DNA of 22,445 nt from Bacteroidales bacterium (GCA_012728155.1 JAAYFR010000296.1:1-22445); one strand, 5' to 3'; counted from the stretch's first letter, positions 9,340 through 18,995 are shown. Translations and numbers: made by a program. Notes: generated by a model not told the origin, from the sequence alone.

Positions 9340-9785
9340 ACAGCTATATATTTTATGTCCATAAAGGTATAATAAATGCACGTATTAACTGCCATGAAAT
9401 GTAATATTTTTAATGGCTTTATATTATAGATGCAATTCTTATAGAAATTCCATATAATTACAGTTATAATTGCATGAAAATAGGTCAAGGGTTTACCAGC
9501 TGATGGTTTGTATCTGCAGCAACAGGCAGATGAGAAGTGGCAAAATCAACGGGATGCTTATGACTATCTGCACCGCCATCATCAGGTCGGTCGTGCACAC
9601 GCCTAATCCAAAACTCTCAATAGGCTAATATATACACTCACGGACCTAAATAGACCCGAGTAATTACTTAATGCTCGTTAAAATAATTAAAAACGCAAGA
9701 ATCTTTTCTTATTTTTTAAATATTTGATTAATTTTGGCTCAGTTATAATATCTAATATAATAATACAAGTAAGAATAATACAAAA
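9340..9785. other. 446-base divergent intergenic region; no convincing gene
   Basis: The region lies between the macroglobulin gene and the sus-like operon and must hold promoters for both. Contents seen: an 8-base inverted repeat, ATGCAATT at 9430-9437 and AATTGCAT at 9468-9475; a noticeably GC-richer block at about 9491-9605 inside very AT-rich flanks; a 10-base palindrome AGTAATTACT at 9659-9668; and AT-rich DNA with TTTG at 9723-9726 and 9733-9736 that could serve as a -33 element for the operon, although no TAnnTTTG follows at the right distance. On the minus strand the GC-richer block encodes a possible 29-residue hydrophobic peptide (9582 down to 9493, starting MMAVQIVISI). On the plus strand it is also open, with a 35-residue hydrophilic reading. 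I recognise neither; a gene remnant is equally possible. No tRNA or regulatory gene is seen. Confidence 0.6.
9362..9369 (-). promoter_or_regulatory. Possible -7 box for the macroglobulin gene
   Basis: Read on the minus strand this is TACCTTTA, one mismatch from TAnnTTTG, placed 22 bases before the chosen start at 9339. No good TTTG is seen at the -33 distance. Weak support; it is mainly consistent with the start at 9339 rather than 9381, because a start at 9381 would lie upstream of this box. Confidence 0.25.
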
Positions 9786-11096
9786 ATGAAAAGAAGAAAG
9801 CAATTAAGTATTGTCTGTTTTAGCGCAGTTTTATTCTTCTTATGGTCGTCATGTGGTAATGAATCTGACGAATCAGGGAAGAAATACGACCCTTCAAAGC
9901 CGGTTCAAATAACAGATATTGAGCCTATGGAGGGAGGGTTTGCGACCAAGGTGTTTATCTCAGGAAGCAATTTTGGCACTGATAAGTCCAAAATAAAAGT
10001 GTATTTTGGAGAAACCCAGGCAACGGTAGTAAATTCTTCCGGAGAACACCTGTATGTATATTCCCCAAAACAGGACGACGGAGAAAGAAATATATCCGTT
10101 GTAGTTGAAAAAGATAGTGTTGTGTATGAAAAACAAAAGTTTAAATACACTGTCAATTTCGTTGTTAGAACAATTTCCGGAAAAAAAGGTACCGGAGAGT
10201 TTAAAGGGGGTAAATTGAGCGAAGCGGAATTTCATAATCCTTCTACCTTAACAGCCGACAAGAATGGCAATGTCTTTTTGTCGCATTGGCGTGTTCCGTA
10301 TAGTTTTGTTCGCATCAACGAAGAGGAAGATATCGCGGAACTCATATTGCCTGGGAGTAGTTCGGATTCGAAGTTTGCGTTGGGCGCGCCCACTGTTGAT
10401 GCCAATGGCGTGGTATCGGCAATTTCAGACAACGGATCAGTCTATTTCTCTTTTGATCCTAACGAAGGTTGGACACCAAGAGAGCGTTCTATTTTTGCAG
10501 ATAATACCTATACGAGATCTACCGCGCACAGTATTGCGGCTCATCCGGTAACCGGTATGTTATACACCCGTTATTACAGAAGTGGGCAAATTATCAGGAT
10601 TGACCCTACTACCCGAGAAGCGACACTTGAAGCTGAAACTGTAGCTTCAGCCGATTCATATCTCGTTTTCGACCCTGTTAATGATAATCTTTTGTATATC
10701 GCGTTTGATAACATACACTGCATTGGTGTGTATAACCTTGATACAAAAGAATACCGTGTGTTTGCAGGAGCAGCAGGGCAATCTGGATGGATAGACGGAC
10801 CGCTAAAAGAGGCCCGATTTAACAGACCAAGTCAGATGATAGTGGCGCCCAACGGTAATTTGTATGTAGCAGACAGAGCTAACCATTGTATTCGGGAAAT
10901 TGTCCTTCCTGATGAGAACGGAGATGGCGGCATGGTTAGAACCATTATTGGCAAGGGTGGTGTAAGCGGTTATCAAGATGGTAACCCCGATGACGCATTG
11001 TTCAATAACCCAAGAGGTGTGGCTGTCTTGCCGGATGGTACCATGTACATCGCAGACTGGGAGAATAATGTCATCAGAAAATTAACGCAAGAATAG
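9786..11096 (+). CDS. IPT/TIG and NHL-repeat lipoprotein, first gene of the sus-like operon
   Basis: A 436-residue predicted lipoprotein. The signal peptide ends in the lipobox LWSSC with Cys23, followed by the Asn/Glu/Asp-rich stretch GNESDESG, typical of surface-exposed Bacteroidetes lipoproteins. Residues about 40-122 form an IPT/TIG immunoglobulin-like fold (ITDIEPMEGGFATKVFISGSNFG). Residues about 130-433 form an NHL-type beta-propeller; repeats are clear near the end, for example FNRPSQMIVAPNGNLYVADRANHCIREI and FNNPRGVAVLPDGTMYIADWENNVIRKL. Proteins of this build are common companions of SusC/SusD pairs and are presumed to bind glycan or help organise the uptake complex; no catalytic motif is visible. 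Only 25 bases, with no terminator, separate it from SusC, so they are probably co-transcribed. Confidence 0.88.
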   Translation: MKRRKQLSIVCFSAVLFFLWSSCGNESDESGKKYDPSKPVQITDIEPMEGGFATKVFISGSNFGTDKSKIKVYFGETQATVVNSSGEHLYVYSPKQDDGERNISVVVEKDSVVYEKQKFKYTVNFVVRTISGKKGTGEFKGGKLSEAEFHNPSTLTADKNGNVFLSHWRVPYSFVRINEEEDIAELILPGSSSDSKFALGAPTVDANGVVSAISDNGSVYFSFDPNEGWTPRERSIFADNTYTRSTAHSIAAHPVTGMLYTRYYRSGQIIRIDPTTREATLEAETVASADSYLVFDPVNDNLLYIAFDNIHCIGVYNLDTKEYRVFAGAAGQSGWIDGPLKEARFNRPSQMIVAPNGNLYVADRANHCIREIVLPDENGDGGMVRTIIGKGGVSGYQDGNPDDALFNNPRGVAVLPDGTMYIADWENNVIRKLTQE

Positions 11097-11121
11097 TTCA
11101 TCATTCATAAATCACAAATTT

Positions 11122-14100
11122 ATGCATATTATCAATAAAAAAGTTATTGTCATTTATTTGTTTTGCCTCTTTCCGTTTTTTGTTTCGGCGCAGGTTGCTT
11201 TTAACATGGGCGGTGTGGTATCCGACGAAGAGGGCCCTTTGGCCGGAGTGAGTATATACTTAAAGGGGAAGACGTCTGTGGGCACAGCGACGAATATAGA
11301 TGGTATATTCAGTATTAAGGCGTCAAAAGGAGATGTCATTGTATTTACATTTTTAGGATTTAATACCGTTGAATATCTTGTAGATAAGGAAGAAAAAAAT
11401 ATTCAGGTATTAATGACCTCTTCCAGTTCCACACTAGAAGAGGTTGTAGTTACCGCGTTAGGTACACAGCGTAAGATAAGCGTTGTGGGTGCCGTTACCG
11501 CTGTGGATGTCGCTGAACTGCAAACGCCCGCGACCTCTCTATCCAATATGCTTGGAGGAAGGGTTCCGGGTATGATCACCATGCAGTCAAGCGGTGAACC
11601 GGGTAAAAACATTGCCGAATTCTGGATTCGCGGTATTGGTACTTTCGGAGCAAGTAGCTCTGCATTGGTGTTAATTGACGGGTTGGAAGGCAGCTTGAGC
11701 AGCATTGACCCTGCCGATGTGGAGTCTTTTTCCGTACTCAAGGATGCATCCGCGACAGCCGTTTACGGTGTTCGTGGAGCGAATGGGGTTGTGCTGGTAA
11801 CCACCAAACGCGGGTTAAGCGGAAAGTTGAAAATCACGGGGAGGGTAAACTATACTGTATCTAATTTGACCAGAATGCCTAAATATCTTGGAGCATACGA
11901 CTATGCCTGTTTGGCGAATGAAGCAAGAGCCGTGCGTGAAGAAGAAATTTTGTATAATGACGCTGAACTTAAAATTATCAAACATGGGTTAGACCCTGAT
12001 CTGTATCCCGACGTGAATTGGCAGAAGGAAATCATGAAGAAAAATGGATTTCAACAGACCTATTACCTGAGCGCTCAAGGAGGAGGCGATGTGGCACGAT
12101 ACTTTGTCAGCTTGGGAGCTTCCATCGAAGACGCGGCCTACAAAGTAGCACCCGAAAACACTGTACGGACTGCTGTGGGTTACAACACCTACAATTTTCG
12201 TATGAACTTGGATATCAACCTGAATAAAAGAACCACAGTATATTTTGGCACCGATGGTTTCTTGTCGATTCGGAAAGAACCCGGTAATGCCAATACAGAT
12301 GCCATGTGGAATACCCAATCGATGCTTACGCCAATAACAGTCCCTGTAAGATATTCAACCGGACAATTGGCAGCGTACAGTTCAGGGTTTGACGGAGCAG
12401 GTATTTCACCCTATGTGTTATTGAATTACTCAGGAAGATTCTCCGGACAGAATTATTCGGGAAAGCAAACGTTAGCCCTCACACATGATTTCTCTGATTG
12501 GGTAGAAAACTTGAAACTGAGAATGCAGGGAGCCTTTGACAACTATTCATGGAAAACCGAATCACGCACCATATTGCCTGATTTGTATTTGGCAACCGGA
12601 CGTAATGTGTGGGGTAATCTGCTATTGACAAGAACTATTGATGCGAGAAGTCCGCAATATAGCAATTCCAAACGGATATCCAGGAAATATCATTTTGAAA
12701 GCACTTTGACATGGGACAGACTTGTGGCGGAAAACCACCGATTAAGCGCATTGCTCTATTATTATATGAGTGATAGCCAGGATACATACGATGCCGACAA
12801 CGCAAGCGCAGGTCGCCGGGCATTGGAAGCACTGCCTAAAAGGTATCAGGGGCTTTCGAGCCGCCTAACCTATGGATACAAAGATACCTACATGATTGAT
12901 TTGAACTTTGGTTACACGGGTTCCGAAAACTTTGAGCCGGGTAAACAATTCGGGTTTTTCCCGTCTGTGGCTTTAGGATGGGTTCCTACCAATTATCAAT
13001 GGGTAAAGGATCATGTCGGCTTGTTTCAGCATCTGAAACTACGTGCTTCGTACGGAACGGTAGGTAGCGACCGTATAGCCGATTTCCGATTCCCATTTAT
13101 GACCATCATCACTGAAAATCAAGCTGTAGGATGGGGTAGTAATCTCAATGGTGTGACTGAAACACAATTTGGCGCCAATAATCTGATGTGGGAAAGGGCG
13201 ATAAAATCCAATATAGGTATCGAAGGACGCCTGATTGACGATCGGGTATCGTTTGTGGTTGACTTCTTCGATGACAAACGCGAAAGCATTTTTCAACGCC
13301 GTCAAACAATACCTGATTTTGTAGGTTTGGTATGGTCTGCGCGACCTTATGGCAACGTGGGGAGTATGCGCAGTTTCGGTAGTGACGGACAACTTACTTT
13401 CACCCAGCAAATCAATAAAGATTTGGATTTTACGCTTAGAGGAAATTATACTTACTCGCAGAACGAAATAAACTAATGGGAAGAACTTCCTACGCCGTAT
13501 CCGTATCAGATGCGCGAAGGATTCCCGAACGGCGCGATACGTGGCTATATTGCTACAGGATTGTTTACCGACGAAGATGATGTGAAAAATAGTGCTACTC
13601 AATCTTTTGGAGGATTCAAGGTGAGGCCGGGAGATATTAAATATAAGGATGTGAATGGCGACGGCGTAATTAATTCCGACGATAGGGTCCTTTTGTCCGA
13701 TCCTACCTACCCTCGTCTGATGTATGGCTTTGGCTTTGAAGTAAAATATAAACAATTTTCGATTGGCGTATTGTTCAAGGGAACGGGTAAAACAACATTT
13801 TATCATGTTGGCTATAACCATTCTTCTTATGGCACGAACGGCCCCGGTTACGTACCGTTTAACGATGGAAGAATAGGGAATGTGCTGACAATGGTCAACA
13901 ATCCGGAAAATCGGTGGATTCCGAAAGAGTATGCTATGGAGAACAACATCGACCTTTCTAAAGCGGAAAATCCGAATGCCCTTTTTCCGAGACTTTCGTA
14001 TGGATACAATGCCAATAATTCGCAATTGTCAACATTCTGGAAAGATGATTCCCGTTATCTCCGACTGCAGGAAGTCACACTCAATTACAATCTCAAAAAC

Positions 14101-14268
14101 AATTTTATCAATCAGTTTGGTTTGTCTTCGGCTGATATACAATTTGTGGGTAGCAACCTTTATGTTTGGGACAAAATTAAAGATTGGGATCCGGAGCAGG
14201 GATTCAGGAACGGGCGTGCTTATCCCATTCCGACGAGATATTCTCTACAAGTTTTTCTGAACTTTTAA
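11122..14268 (+). pseudogene. SusC/RagA-family TonB-linked outer membrane receptor, interrupted by an in-frame TAA
   Basis: SusC-type receptors import oligosaccharides through a 22-strand barrel capped by a SusD lipoprotein. The frame starts with a signal peptide (MHIINKKVIVIYLFCLFPFFVSAQ), then a carboxypeptidase-regulatory domain (about 25-97), the family motif LEEVVVTALGTQRK, and a plug ending near residue 230 (AVYGVRGANGVVLVTTKRG). The barrel follows. At 13474-13476 codon 785 is TAA (context NEIN-stop-WEELPTPYPYQ). The same frame then continues without any shift or gap for 263 residues to a normal family C-terminus (YSLQVFLNF, with terminal Phe). Without the stop the product would be 1048 residues, ordinary for the family. 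The first part alone (784 residues) lacks the last barrel strands and should not insert; the second part alone has no signal peptide. Possible causes are a recent point mutation (Tyr to ochre is the simplest guess), a sequencing error, or readthrough. SusD begins 11 bases downstream. Confidence 0.9.
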
Positions 14269-14279
14269 AAATAAAAAAA

Positions 14280-16283
14280 ATGAAAAATAAATTAAAACAG
14301 ATAATAATTTGTACGAGTTTGGCAATCATGCTATTGCCGTCATGCAATTTTCTTGATGTTGCTGATAATTTTGAAGAATCATTCAAGTGGGATTCCATTT
14401 TTGTTTCCCAGAGAAATTTAGAGCGGTATGTATGGACGATACCTACCTTATTCCCGGATGAAGGTTGGAAATTCGATAAATTAGGCTCATTTGCCTGTGA
14501 CGAAGCTTTTTCGATTATGATAAGCGACTATACCGCGCTCGATTACGTGCAGGGAAACATAACACCCACTAATCTAAGGGCGTTCAATATATGGCCCGGT
14601 ATGTATATTGTTATTCGCAGGGTGAATACTATTCTCGCCAATATCGACAAAGTAGTTGATCTGGAAGATGGCAGTAGGGAAAAAAACGAATTGTTGGGTT
14701 ATATCTATTTCATGCGAGCCTATGCCTATTACAGATTGGTCATGCACTATGGTCCCGTGGTTATTTTAGGGGATGACGTGTTGGAAACAAATGAGGAAAC
14801 AGCCTATTATGACCGGCCCAGAGCGACGTTTGACGAATCTGTCGATTATGTTTGCGGTGAATTGGAACGCGCGGCAGCCCTTATGCCGGAAACTGTTCCT
14901 GCAAGTTTTTTCGGACGCCCCGTGTCCGGGTCCGCGTTAGGTTTGAGCGCCCGTTTACGACTTATCAGGGCCAGTCCGTTGTGGAATGGAGGTAGTGCAG
15001 CTCGCAGAACGTATGGTACATGGTTTAGGTCAACAGATAAAAAACAATATGTTTCGCAAGAATATGACGAAAAGAGATGGGCAGAGGCCGCGGCGGTTTG
15101 TAAACGTATCATCGATACCAATCTTTATTCGCTGCATGTTCTTCAGAGACGTGCCGATAGTCCGAATTTACCGGATAATGTGTCGAAACTTAATTTTCCC
15201 AATGGAGCCGGAGATATTGACGTATTTAGGTCGTTCCACGATATGTTCAACGGAGAATCGCCTGTAATGCGTAATCCCGAATTTTTATGGGCTCAGATGT
15301 CATCGGGCTTACTCAACTATACGCGGCATGCTTTTCCGTATGAAATATTTAACGGATATGCTACTGTTTCTGTACCGCAAAAGATGATTGACGCATTTCG
15401 TATGGCCGACGGACGTACCATCTATAATTCAAGTGATGAATATCCTTATGAAACCGATGGTATATGGAATGGAAAGAATGATAGTATCTTTTCCGGTTAT
15501 ACACTGAAAACAAATGTGCACAAAATGTTTATCAACCGTGAGGTCAGGTTCTATGCGAGTATCGGATTCAGCGGTGCACATTGGCCTATGCTTTCCACTT
15601 CGAACAATTCAAGAAGAAACCAGCAATTTTGGTATAATGCAAGTGGTAACGCAGGAAAAAATACAGTTCGAAATTTGCCTTACAACGTAAACACAACCGG
15701 CTATACATTAAGAAAGTTCGTACATCTTGAAGATTCATGGGGACTAACCGGTCAAGGTACTGAATACGAAAATTCACGGCGTGTGGCAAAAGCATACCCA
15801 ATCATACGTTATGCCGAAATCCTGCTTGCTTATGTGGAGGCATTGAATAATCTGACCACCACACATACCATTCAGGGGAGTGACAATAAAACGTATACGC
15901 TATCGAGAGATATTGAGGAAATGGCTAAATATTTCGACATGGTTCGTTATAGGGCCGGTTTGCCGGGATTGACTTATGAAGAACTTTCCTCGCGGGATAC
16001 GATGCAAAAATTGTTAGAAACAGAACGGATGGTTGAATTACTTCATGAAAACGCCCGTTTCTGGGATGTGCGACGTTGGGGCAAGTATGAAACAACAGAA
16101 AGGGAATCCATTATGGGTATGGATATGGACGCTGACGGATTGGCTTTTTACAATGTAGTTCCGGTTAATCAGGTGGTTGCCAGAAATAGGGTAGTGGATA
16201 AAAAATTAATTCTTCTTCCTATTGATTTGAACGAGGTAAGAAAGTCGCCTTCATTGGATCAAAATCCCGGTTATCAATATTAA
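14280..16283 (+). CDS. SusD/RagB-family nutrient-binding outer membrane lipoprotein
   Basis: A 667-residue partner of the SusC receptor that binds the glycan at the cell surface and closes over the barrel. I use the ATG at 14280 because it gives a lipoprotein signal peptide directly (MKNKLKQIIICTSLAIMLLPSC, Cys22); the frame extends upstream to an ATG at 14184, inside SusC, but that part is only shadow coding. Typical family features are the helix-rich N-terminal half with YIYFMRAYAYYRLVMHYGPVVILGDDV, followed by ERAAALMP, and the C-terminal PIIRYAEILLAYVEALN and LLETERMVELLHENARFWDVRRWGKYE segments. It is at the longer end of the usual family length. It is intact even though its partner SusC carries a stop codon. 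The next gene starts 96 bases downstream. Confidence 0.94.
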   Translation: MKNKLKQIIICTSLAIMLLPSCNFLDVADNFEESFKWDSIFVSQRNLERYVWTIPTLFPDEGWKFDKLGSFACDEAFSIMISDYTALDYVQGNITPTNLRAFNIWPGMYIVIRRVNTILANIDKVVDLEDGSREKNELLGYIYFMRAYAYYRLVMHYGPVVILGDDVLETNEETAYYDRPRATFDESVDYVCGELERAAALMPETVPASFFGRPVSGSALGLSARLRLIRASPLWNGGSAARRTYGTWFRSTDKKQYVSQEYDEKRWAEAAAVCKRIIDTNLYSLHVLQRRADSPNLPDNVSKLNFPNGAGDIDVFRSFHDMFNGESPVMRNPEFLWAQMSSGLLNYTRHAFPYEIFNGYATVSVPQKMIDAFRMADGRTIYNSSDEYPYETDGIWNGKNDSIFSGYTLKTNVHKMFINREVRFYASIGFSGAHWPMLSTSNNSRRNQQFWYNASGNAGKNTVRNLPYNVNTTGYTLRKFVHLEDSWGLTGQGTEYENSRRVAKAYPIIRYAEILLAYVEALNNLTTTHTIQGSDNKTYTLSRDIEEMAKYFDMVRYRAGLPGLTYEELSSRDTMQKLLETERMVELLHENARFWDVRRWGKYETTERESIMGMDMDADGLAFYNVVPVNQVVARNRVVDKKLILLPIDLNEVRKSPSLDQNPGYQY

Positions 16284-16379
16284 TAGAAAATAATATGAAA
16301 CGAGCATGAACATCATTACATTTAAAGACGATGATTATTGCGAGTGCCATACACTGAAAAGAAAAAATATAATAATCGT

Positions 16380-17321
16380 ATGAAAATATCAGTAAAAATA
16401 TTCATTGTGGGTCTCCTTATACTACAGTTTGTCGGTTGCGACAGTGAATCCATCTATAAGGATGAGCACTATAAAAATTTAGTTTATCTTTTAAGCAAAG
16501 GTAACGAGAATGTTTTTATCGCATCCTACACGCTCAATGAGGAAAGTCCGGTACAGTATGTTACTGTCGGATGCGGAGGTTCCAACACCAACGATAAGGA
16601 AATCGTGGTGAAAATTGAGCCGAACCCTGAAATGTTAGACAGGTACAACAAAATAAATTATGATTATGAGAGTCAATATGCCAAATTATTGCCGGAGTCT
16701 CAATATGAGATTCCCTCATATACGGTAACAATACCCGCCCGATCGGATTATCACTATAAACGGATGGATGTGAGAGTTTGGCCGGATGGATTGTCGCCGG
16801 ATTCGGTTTATTTCGTTCCTTTAAAAATTGTAAGCGTATCTGAATATGAAGTAAATGAGGAAAAACAGGACATTCTGTTTCGTGTTACTATCGAGAATGA
16901 CTATGCAACCCAGTATCCGCAAACATATTACCGGAAAAGTGGGCAACTCTCAAATCCCCTTGTTGTAATGAGTGGAACAAAATTGGTGCATCCCCTGTCA
17001 AAGGACAAAGTGAGGATGTTTATTGGTAATGAATTGTATAATGACGATACAACTCCTGAAGATATTGCCAGAAAATCAGTGGTGGTCCAGATAAATGCAG
17101 ACAGTACTGTCATAGTTTCCCCATATGATAGTTCCATGATGGAAGTAGAAATGCTTTCTACTGTTCCCGGTTATAACCGATACAATCCTTCGTTGGTTCA
17201 AGGTCTTACAAAACAACGTGTGCTTTGGCTAAACTACCGGTTTCGTCAAAAAAACGTCAGTACCGGTCAATTTGGCAGTTGGAGAGATGTAGAAGAAAGG
17301 TTGATACGTATAGAAGAATAA
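16380..17321 (+). CDS. DUF1735/DUF4361 domain lipoprotein, probable surface glycan-binding protein
   Basis: A 313-residue predicted lipoprotein. The ATG at 16380 is chosen over the one at 16338 because it starts a proper signal peptide with lipobox QFVGC (Cys20). The N-terminal domain (about residues 30-175) matches the BT_3987-like DUF1735 pattern: an immunoglobulin-like fold with VTIPARSDYHYKRMDVRVWPDGLSPDSVYFVPLKIVSVS. The C-terminal part (about 180-313) resembles DUF4361, beginning TYYRKSGQLSN and containing KLVHPLSKDKVRMFIGNE. Such proteins sit directly after SusD in many polysaccharide-utilization loci and are taken as SusE-like binding proteins. No hydrolase domain follows the DUF1735 part, unlike GH18 proteins that carry this domain. 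It is 19 bases from the next gene. The binding target cannot be read from the sequence. Confidence 0.82.
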   Translation: MKISVKIFIVGLLILQFVGCDSESIYKDEHYKNLVYLLSKGNENVFIASYTLNEESPVQYVTVGCGGSNTNDKEIVVKIEPNPEMLDRYNKINYDYESQYAKLLPESQYEIPSYTVTIPARSDYHYKRMDVRVWPDGLSPDSVYFVPLKIVSVSEYEVNEEKQDILFRVTIENDYATQYPQTYYRKSGQLSNPLVVMSGTKLVHPLSKDKVRMFIGNELYNDDTTPEDIARKSVVVQINADSTVIVSPYDSSMMEVEMLSTVPGYNRYNPSLVQGLTKQRVLWLNYRFRQKNVSTGQFGSWRDVEERLIRIEE

Positions 17322-17340
17322 TTATTAAAATTACAATGAA

Positions 17341-18873
17341 ATGAAACGCATTCAAAATAATTTTTTATTTCATCTAACAGGCATCGTTATTTTTGTTGGT
17401 TTGATGTTTTCCGGTTGTGCCGAAGGCCCCGACAGAAATATTGAACACAAGATTTTCCTTACCCATGCGGATTTAAACATGATAGAAGGCGATGAAATTC
17501 AAGTCACTGCAAGTCCTACCAATCAAACCTTTAAATGGGAAAGCAGCAATACTGCTGTTGTAACGGTTAGTTCAACAGGTTTGGTGCGGGCGATCGGCGA
17601 CGGTTCATGTTTTATTTATGTGACAAGTAGTGGAGGCTTAGAAAGGACAATACCTGTAGATGTTGTTGAGTATCTCCCTCTTGCCGGGATTGATGTGGTA
17701 AATGCTGCAAATCTCGTAACGGTGGAATCATTGTCCATTTTGCTCGGACAGACTTTGAATTTGAAACCGATAGCCGTACCGGAAAATTACAATGAAAGAA
17801 TACCATTCAACGTAGTCTGGGAATCGAAAGATGAGAATATTATTGTAATAGATGAAGCTACAGGTGTATTGCAAGCTATTGATTTTGGCAGTACTGAAAT
17901 TGGCGTATCATCGGTGGAAAAACCGGAAATAAAAAGAGTAATCAAGGTAGATGTACCCGAAACTCGGATAACGGATATTGTAGTATCTCAATCTTCAATA
18001 GATTTAATAGTGGAAGAGTCCGCAACCTTGACCACATCCTTCCTGCCGGAAAATTATAGTGTGAAGGACGAATCACTCGTTTTAACCTCTTCCGATCCTT
18101 CTATCGTGTCGGTGACAAATGGTACTTTTACAGCTGTTAGTGCCGGTCAAGCTACTATAAGAGTGGCTTTAAATGAAGATCCGGGCGTATATACAGATGT
18201 TCCGGTATATGTGGAATCTCCCTCTTTTATCGACTTGTCGAAATTTAAGGGTACAGGATTAAATGATAACCTCGTTTATAAACGAGTCTATTTTGAGAAA
18301 GACAAACCAATAGATGTGCCGGCACTTTCTTCCGAAGATATCTCTGCCGTATACAACCGTGATTTCATGGAATGGAATCCGGTAACACAGACACTCACAT
18401 TTACCGGAGAAACGGGGCAATGGGATGTTTACTATTCAAATAAATACCGCTATTTTTGGATTAGACAAGATGAGCGTAACGGTAGTACAACCGGTGTTTA
18501 CTGGTTGAGAGGGCAAGGCTTCACCCAGGCGCCCGTGTGGAATCCCGATCTTGCAGGATCTAGTGGAGGATATTGTTGGGGACTTGCAAAAATAAGATTA
18601 GCGGCATATATGAAACCGTTGGGTAATAATAGATTTCAGGCTTCTATCTATATCACATCGGCGGCTCAGTCTTCTAGCTTTTGGATTGCCATAAAGCATA
18701 ATCTTTGCTCTTGGTCAGATCCTCCTGGAACTCCGTTGACACTTGTAGCGCCTCCGGGATTTACGGCAACTAATACAGATGTCAATGTCAGACCTGCTGG
18801 TTTTGAAGGAGGTTATTATCGTTTTACAATGGATTTGAATACCAAACAACGTATTCTTGAAAAAATAAACTAA
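17341..18873 (+). CDS. Lipoprotein with three Ig-like (Big_2) domains and a C-terminal SusE/F-like domain
   Basis: A 510-residue predicted lipoprotein (lipobox MFSGC, Cys26; followed by AEGPD). Three bacterial Ig-like group 2 repeats can be seen at about 34-110, 112-203 and 206-292, each with a pattern like W-x-S-x-(N/D)-x2-V-x-(V/I) then G-x-(L/V/F)-x-A, e.g. KWESSNTAVVTVSSTGLVRAI, VWESKDENIIVIDEATGVLQAI and LTSSDPSIVSVTNGTFTAV. The rest (about 297-510) is rich in Trp and Tyr (GQWDVYYSNKYRYFWIRQ, VYWLRGQGF, GYCWGLAKIRLAAYMK) and ends in YRFTMDLNTKQRILEKI, reminiscent of SusE/SusF C-terminal carbohydrate-binding domains. I infer a rigid stalk (Ig domains) presenting a glycan-binding head, the SusF-position protein of this locus. 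It is the last gene before a strong terminator. I did not recognise the C-terminal family with certainty. Confidence 0.8.
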   Translation: MKRIQNNFLFHLTGIVIFVGLMFSGCAEGPDRNIEHKIFLTHADLNMIEGDEIQVTASPTNQTFKWESSNTAVVTVSSTGLVRAIGDGSCFIYVTSSGGLERTIPVDVVEYLPLAGIDVVNAANLVTVESLSILLGQTLNLKPIAVPENYNERIPFNVVWESKDENIIVIDEATGVLQAIDFGSTEIGVSSVEKPEIKRVIKVDVPETRITDIVVSQSSIDLIVEESATLTTSFLPENYSVKDESLVLTSSDPSIVSVTNGTFTAVSAGQATIRVALNEDPGVYTDVPVYVESPSFIDLSKFKGTGLNDNLVYKRVYFEKDKPIDVPALSSEDISAVYNRDFMEWNPVTQTLTFTGETGQWDVYYSNKYRYFWIRQDERNGSTTGVYWLRGQGFTQAPVWNPDLAGSSGGYCWGLAKIRLAAYMKPLGNNRFQASIYITSAAQSSSFWIAIKHNLCSWSDPPGTPLTLVAPPGFTATNTDVNVRPAGFEGGYYRFTMDLNTKQRILEKIN

Positions 18874-18885
18874 CGATTTTTATTT

Positions 18886-18919
18886 CCTGCCGTGAGAATT
18901 TTCTCACGGCAGGCTTTTT
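18886..18919 (+). terminator. Rho-independent terminator ending the sus-like operon
   Basis: A perfect 12-base stem, CCTGCCGTGAGA (18886-18897) with TCTCACGGCAGG (18902-18913), and an ATTT loop is followed by CTTTTT. It lies 12 bases after the stop of the Ig-like lipoprotein gene and marks the end of the five-gene operon. Confidence 0.93.
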
Positions 18920-18995
18920 CTATGTCGGATATGGTATGAATTCCAAACCCCTTTTTTTGGGGCACGTCCGCTAATTACAAAAATTATTATATCTA

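Noticed and set aside
9340..9381. Longer N-terminus for the macroglobulin protein starting at 9381
   Set aside because: It would place 14 non-hydrophobic residues before an obvious signal peptide, and would begin upstream of the possible -7 box.
13039..14025. A 328-residue open frame on the minus strand opposite SusC
   Set aside because: It lies wholly antisense to strong SusC/SusD-locus coding sequence, has a basic, low-complexity composition and resembles no family; it is a shadow frame.
13510..14268. A 252-residue open frame starting with ATG after the SusC stop, as a separate gene
   Set aside because: It is in the same frame as the preceding SusC sequence, shows SusC C-terminal barrel strands, has no signal peptide, and codons 13477-13509 before the ATG already continue the family sequence.
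14184..14279. Upstream ATG extending SusD into the SusC gene
   Set aside because: The extension removes the lipoprotein signal peptide from the N-terminus and overlaps conserved SusC sequence; ATG at 14280 gives a canonical signal peptide.
18948..18962. CCCC-T7-GGGG as a second terminator after the Ig-like lipoprotein gene
   Set aside because: Only four pairs with no T tract after them; more likely incidental next to the strong terminator at 18886-18919.
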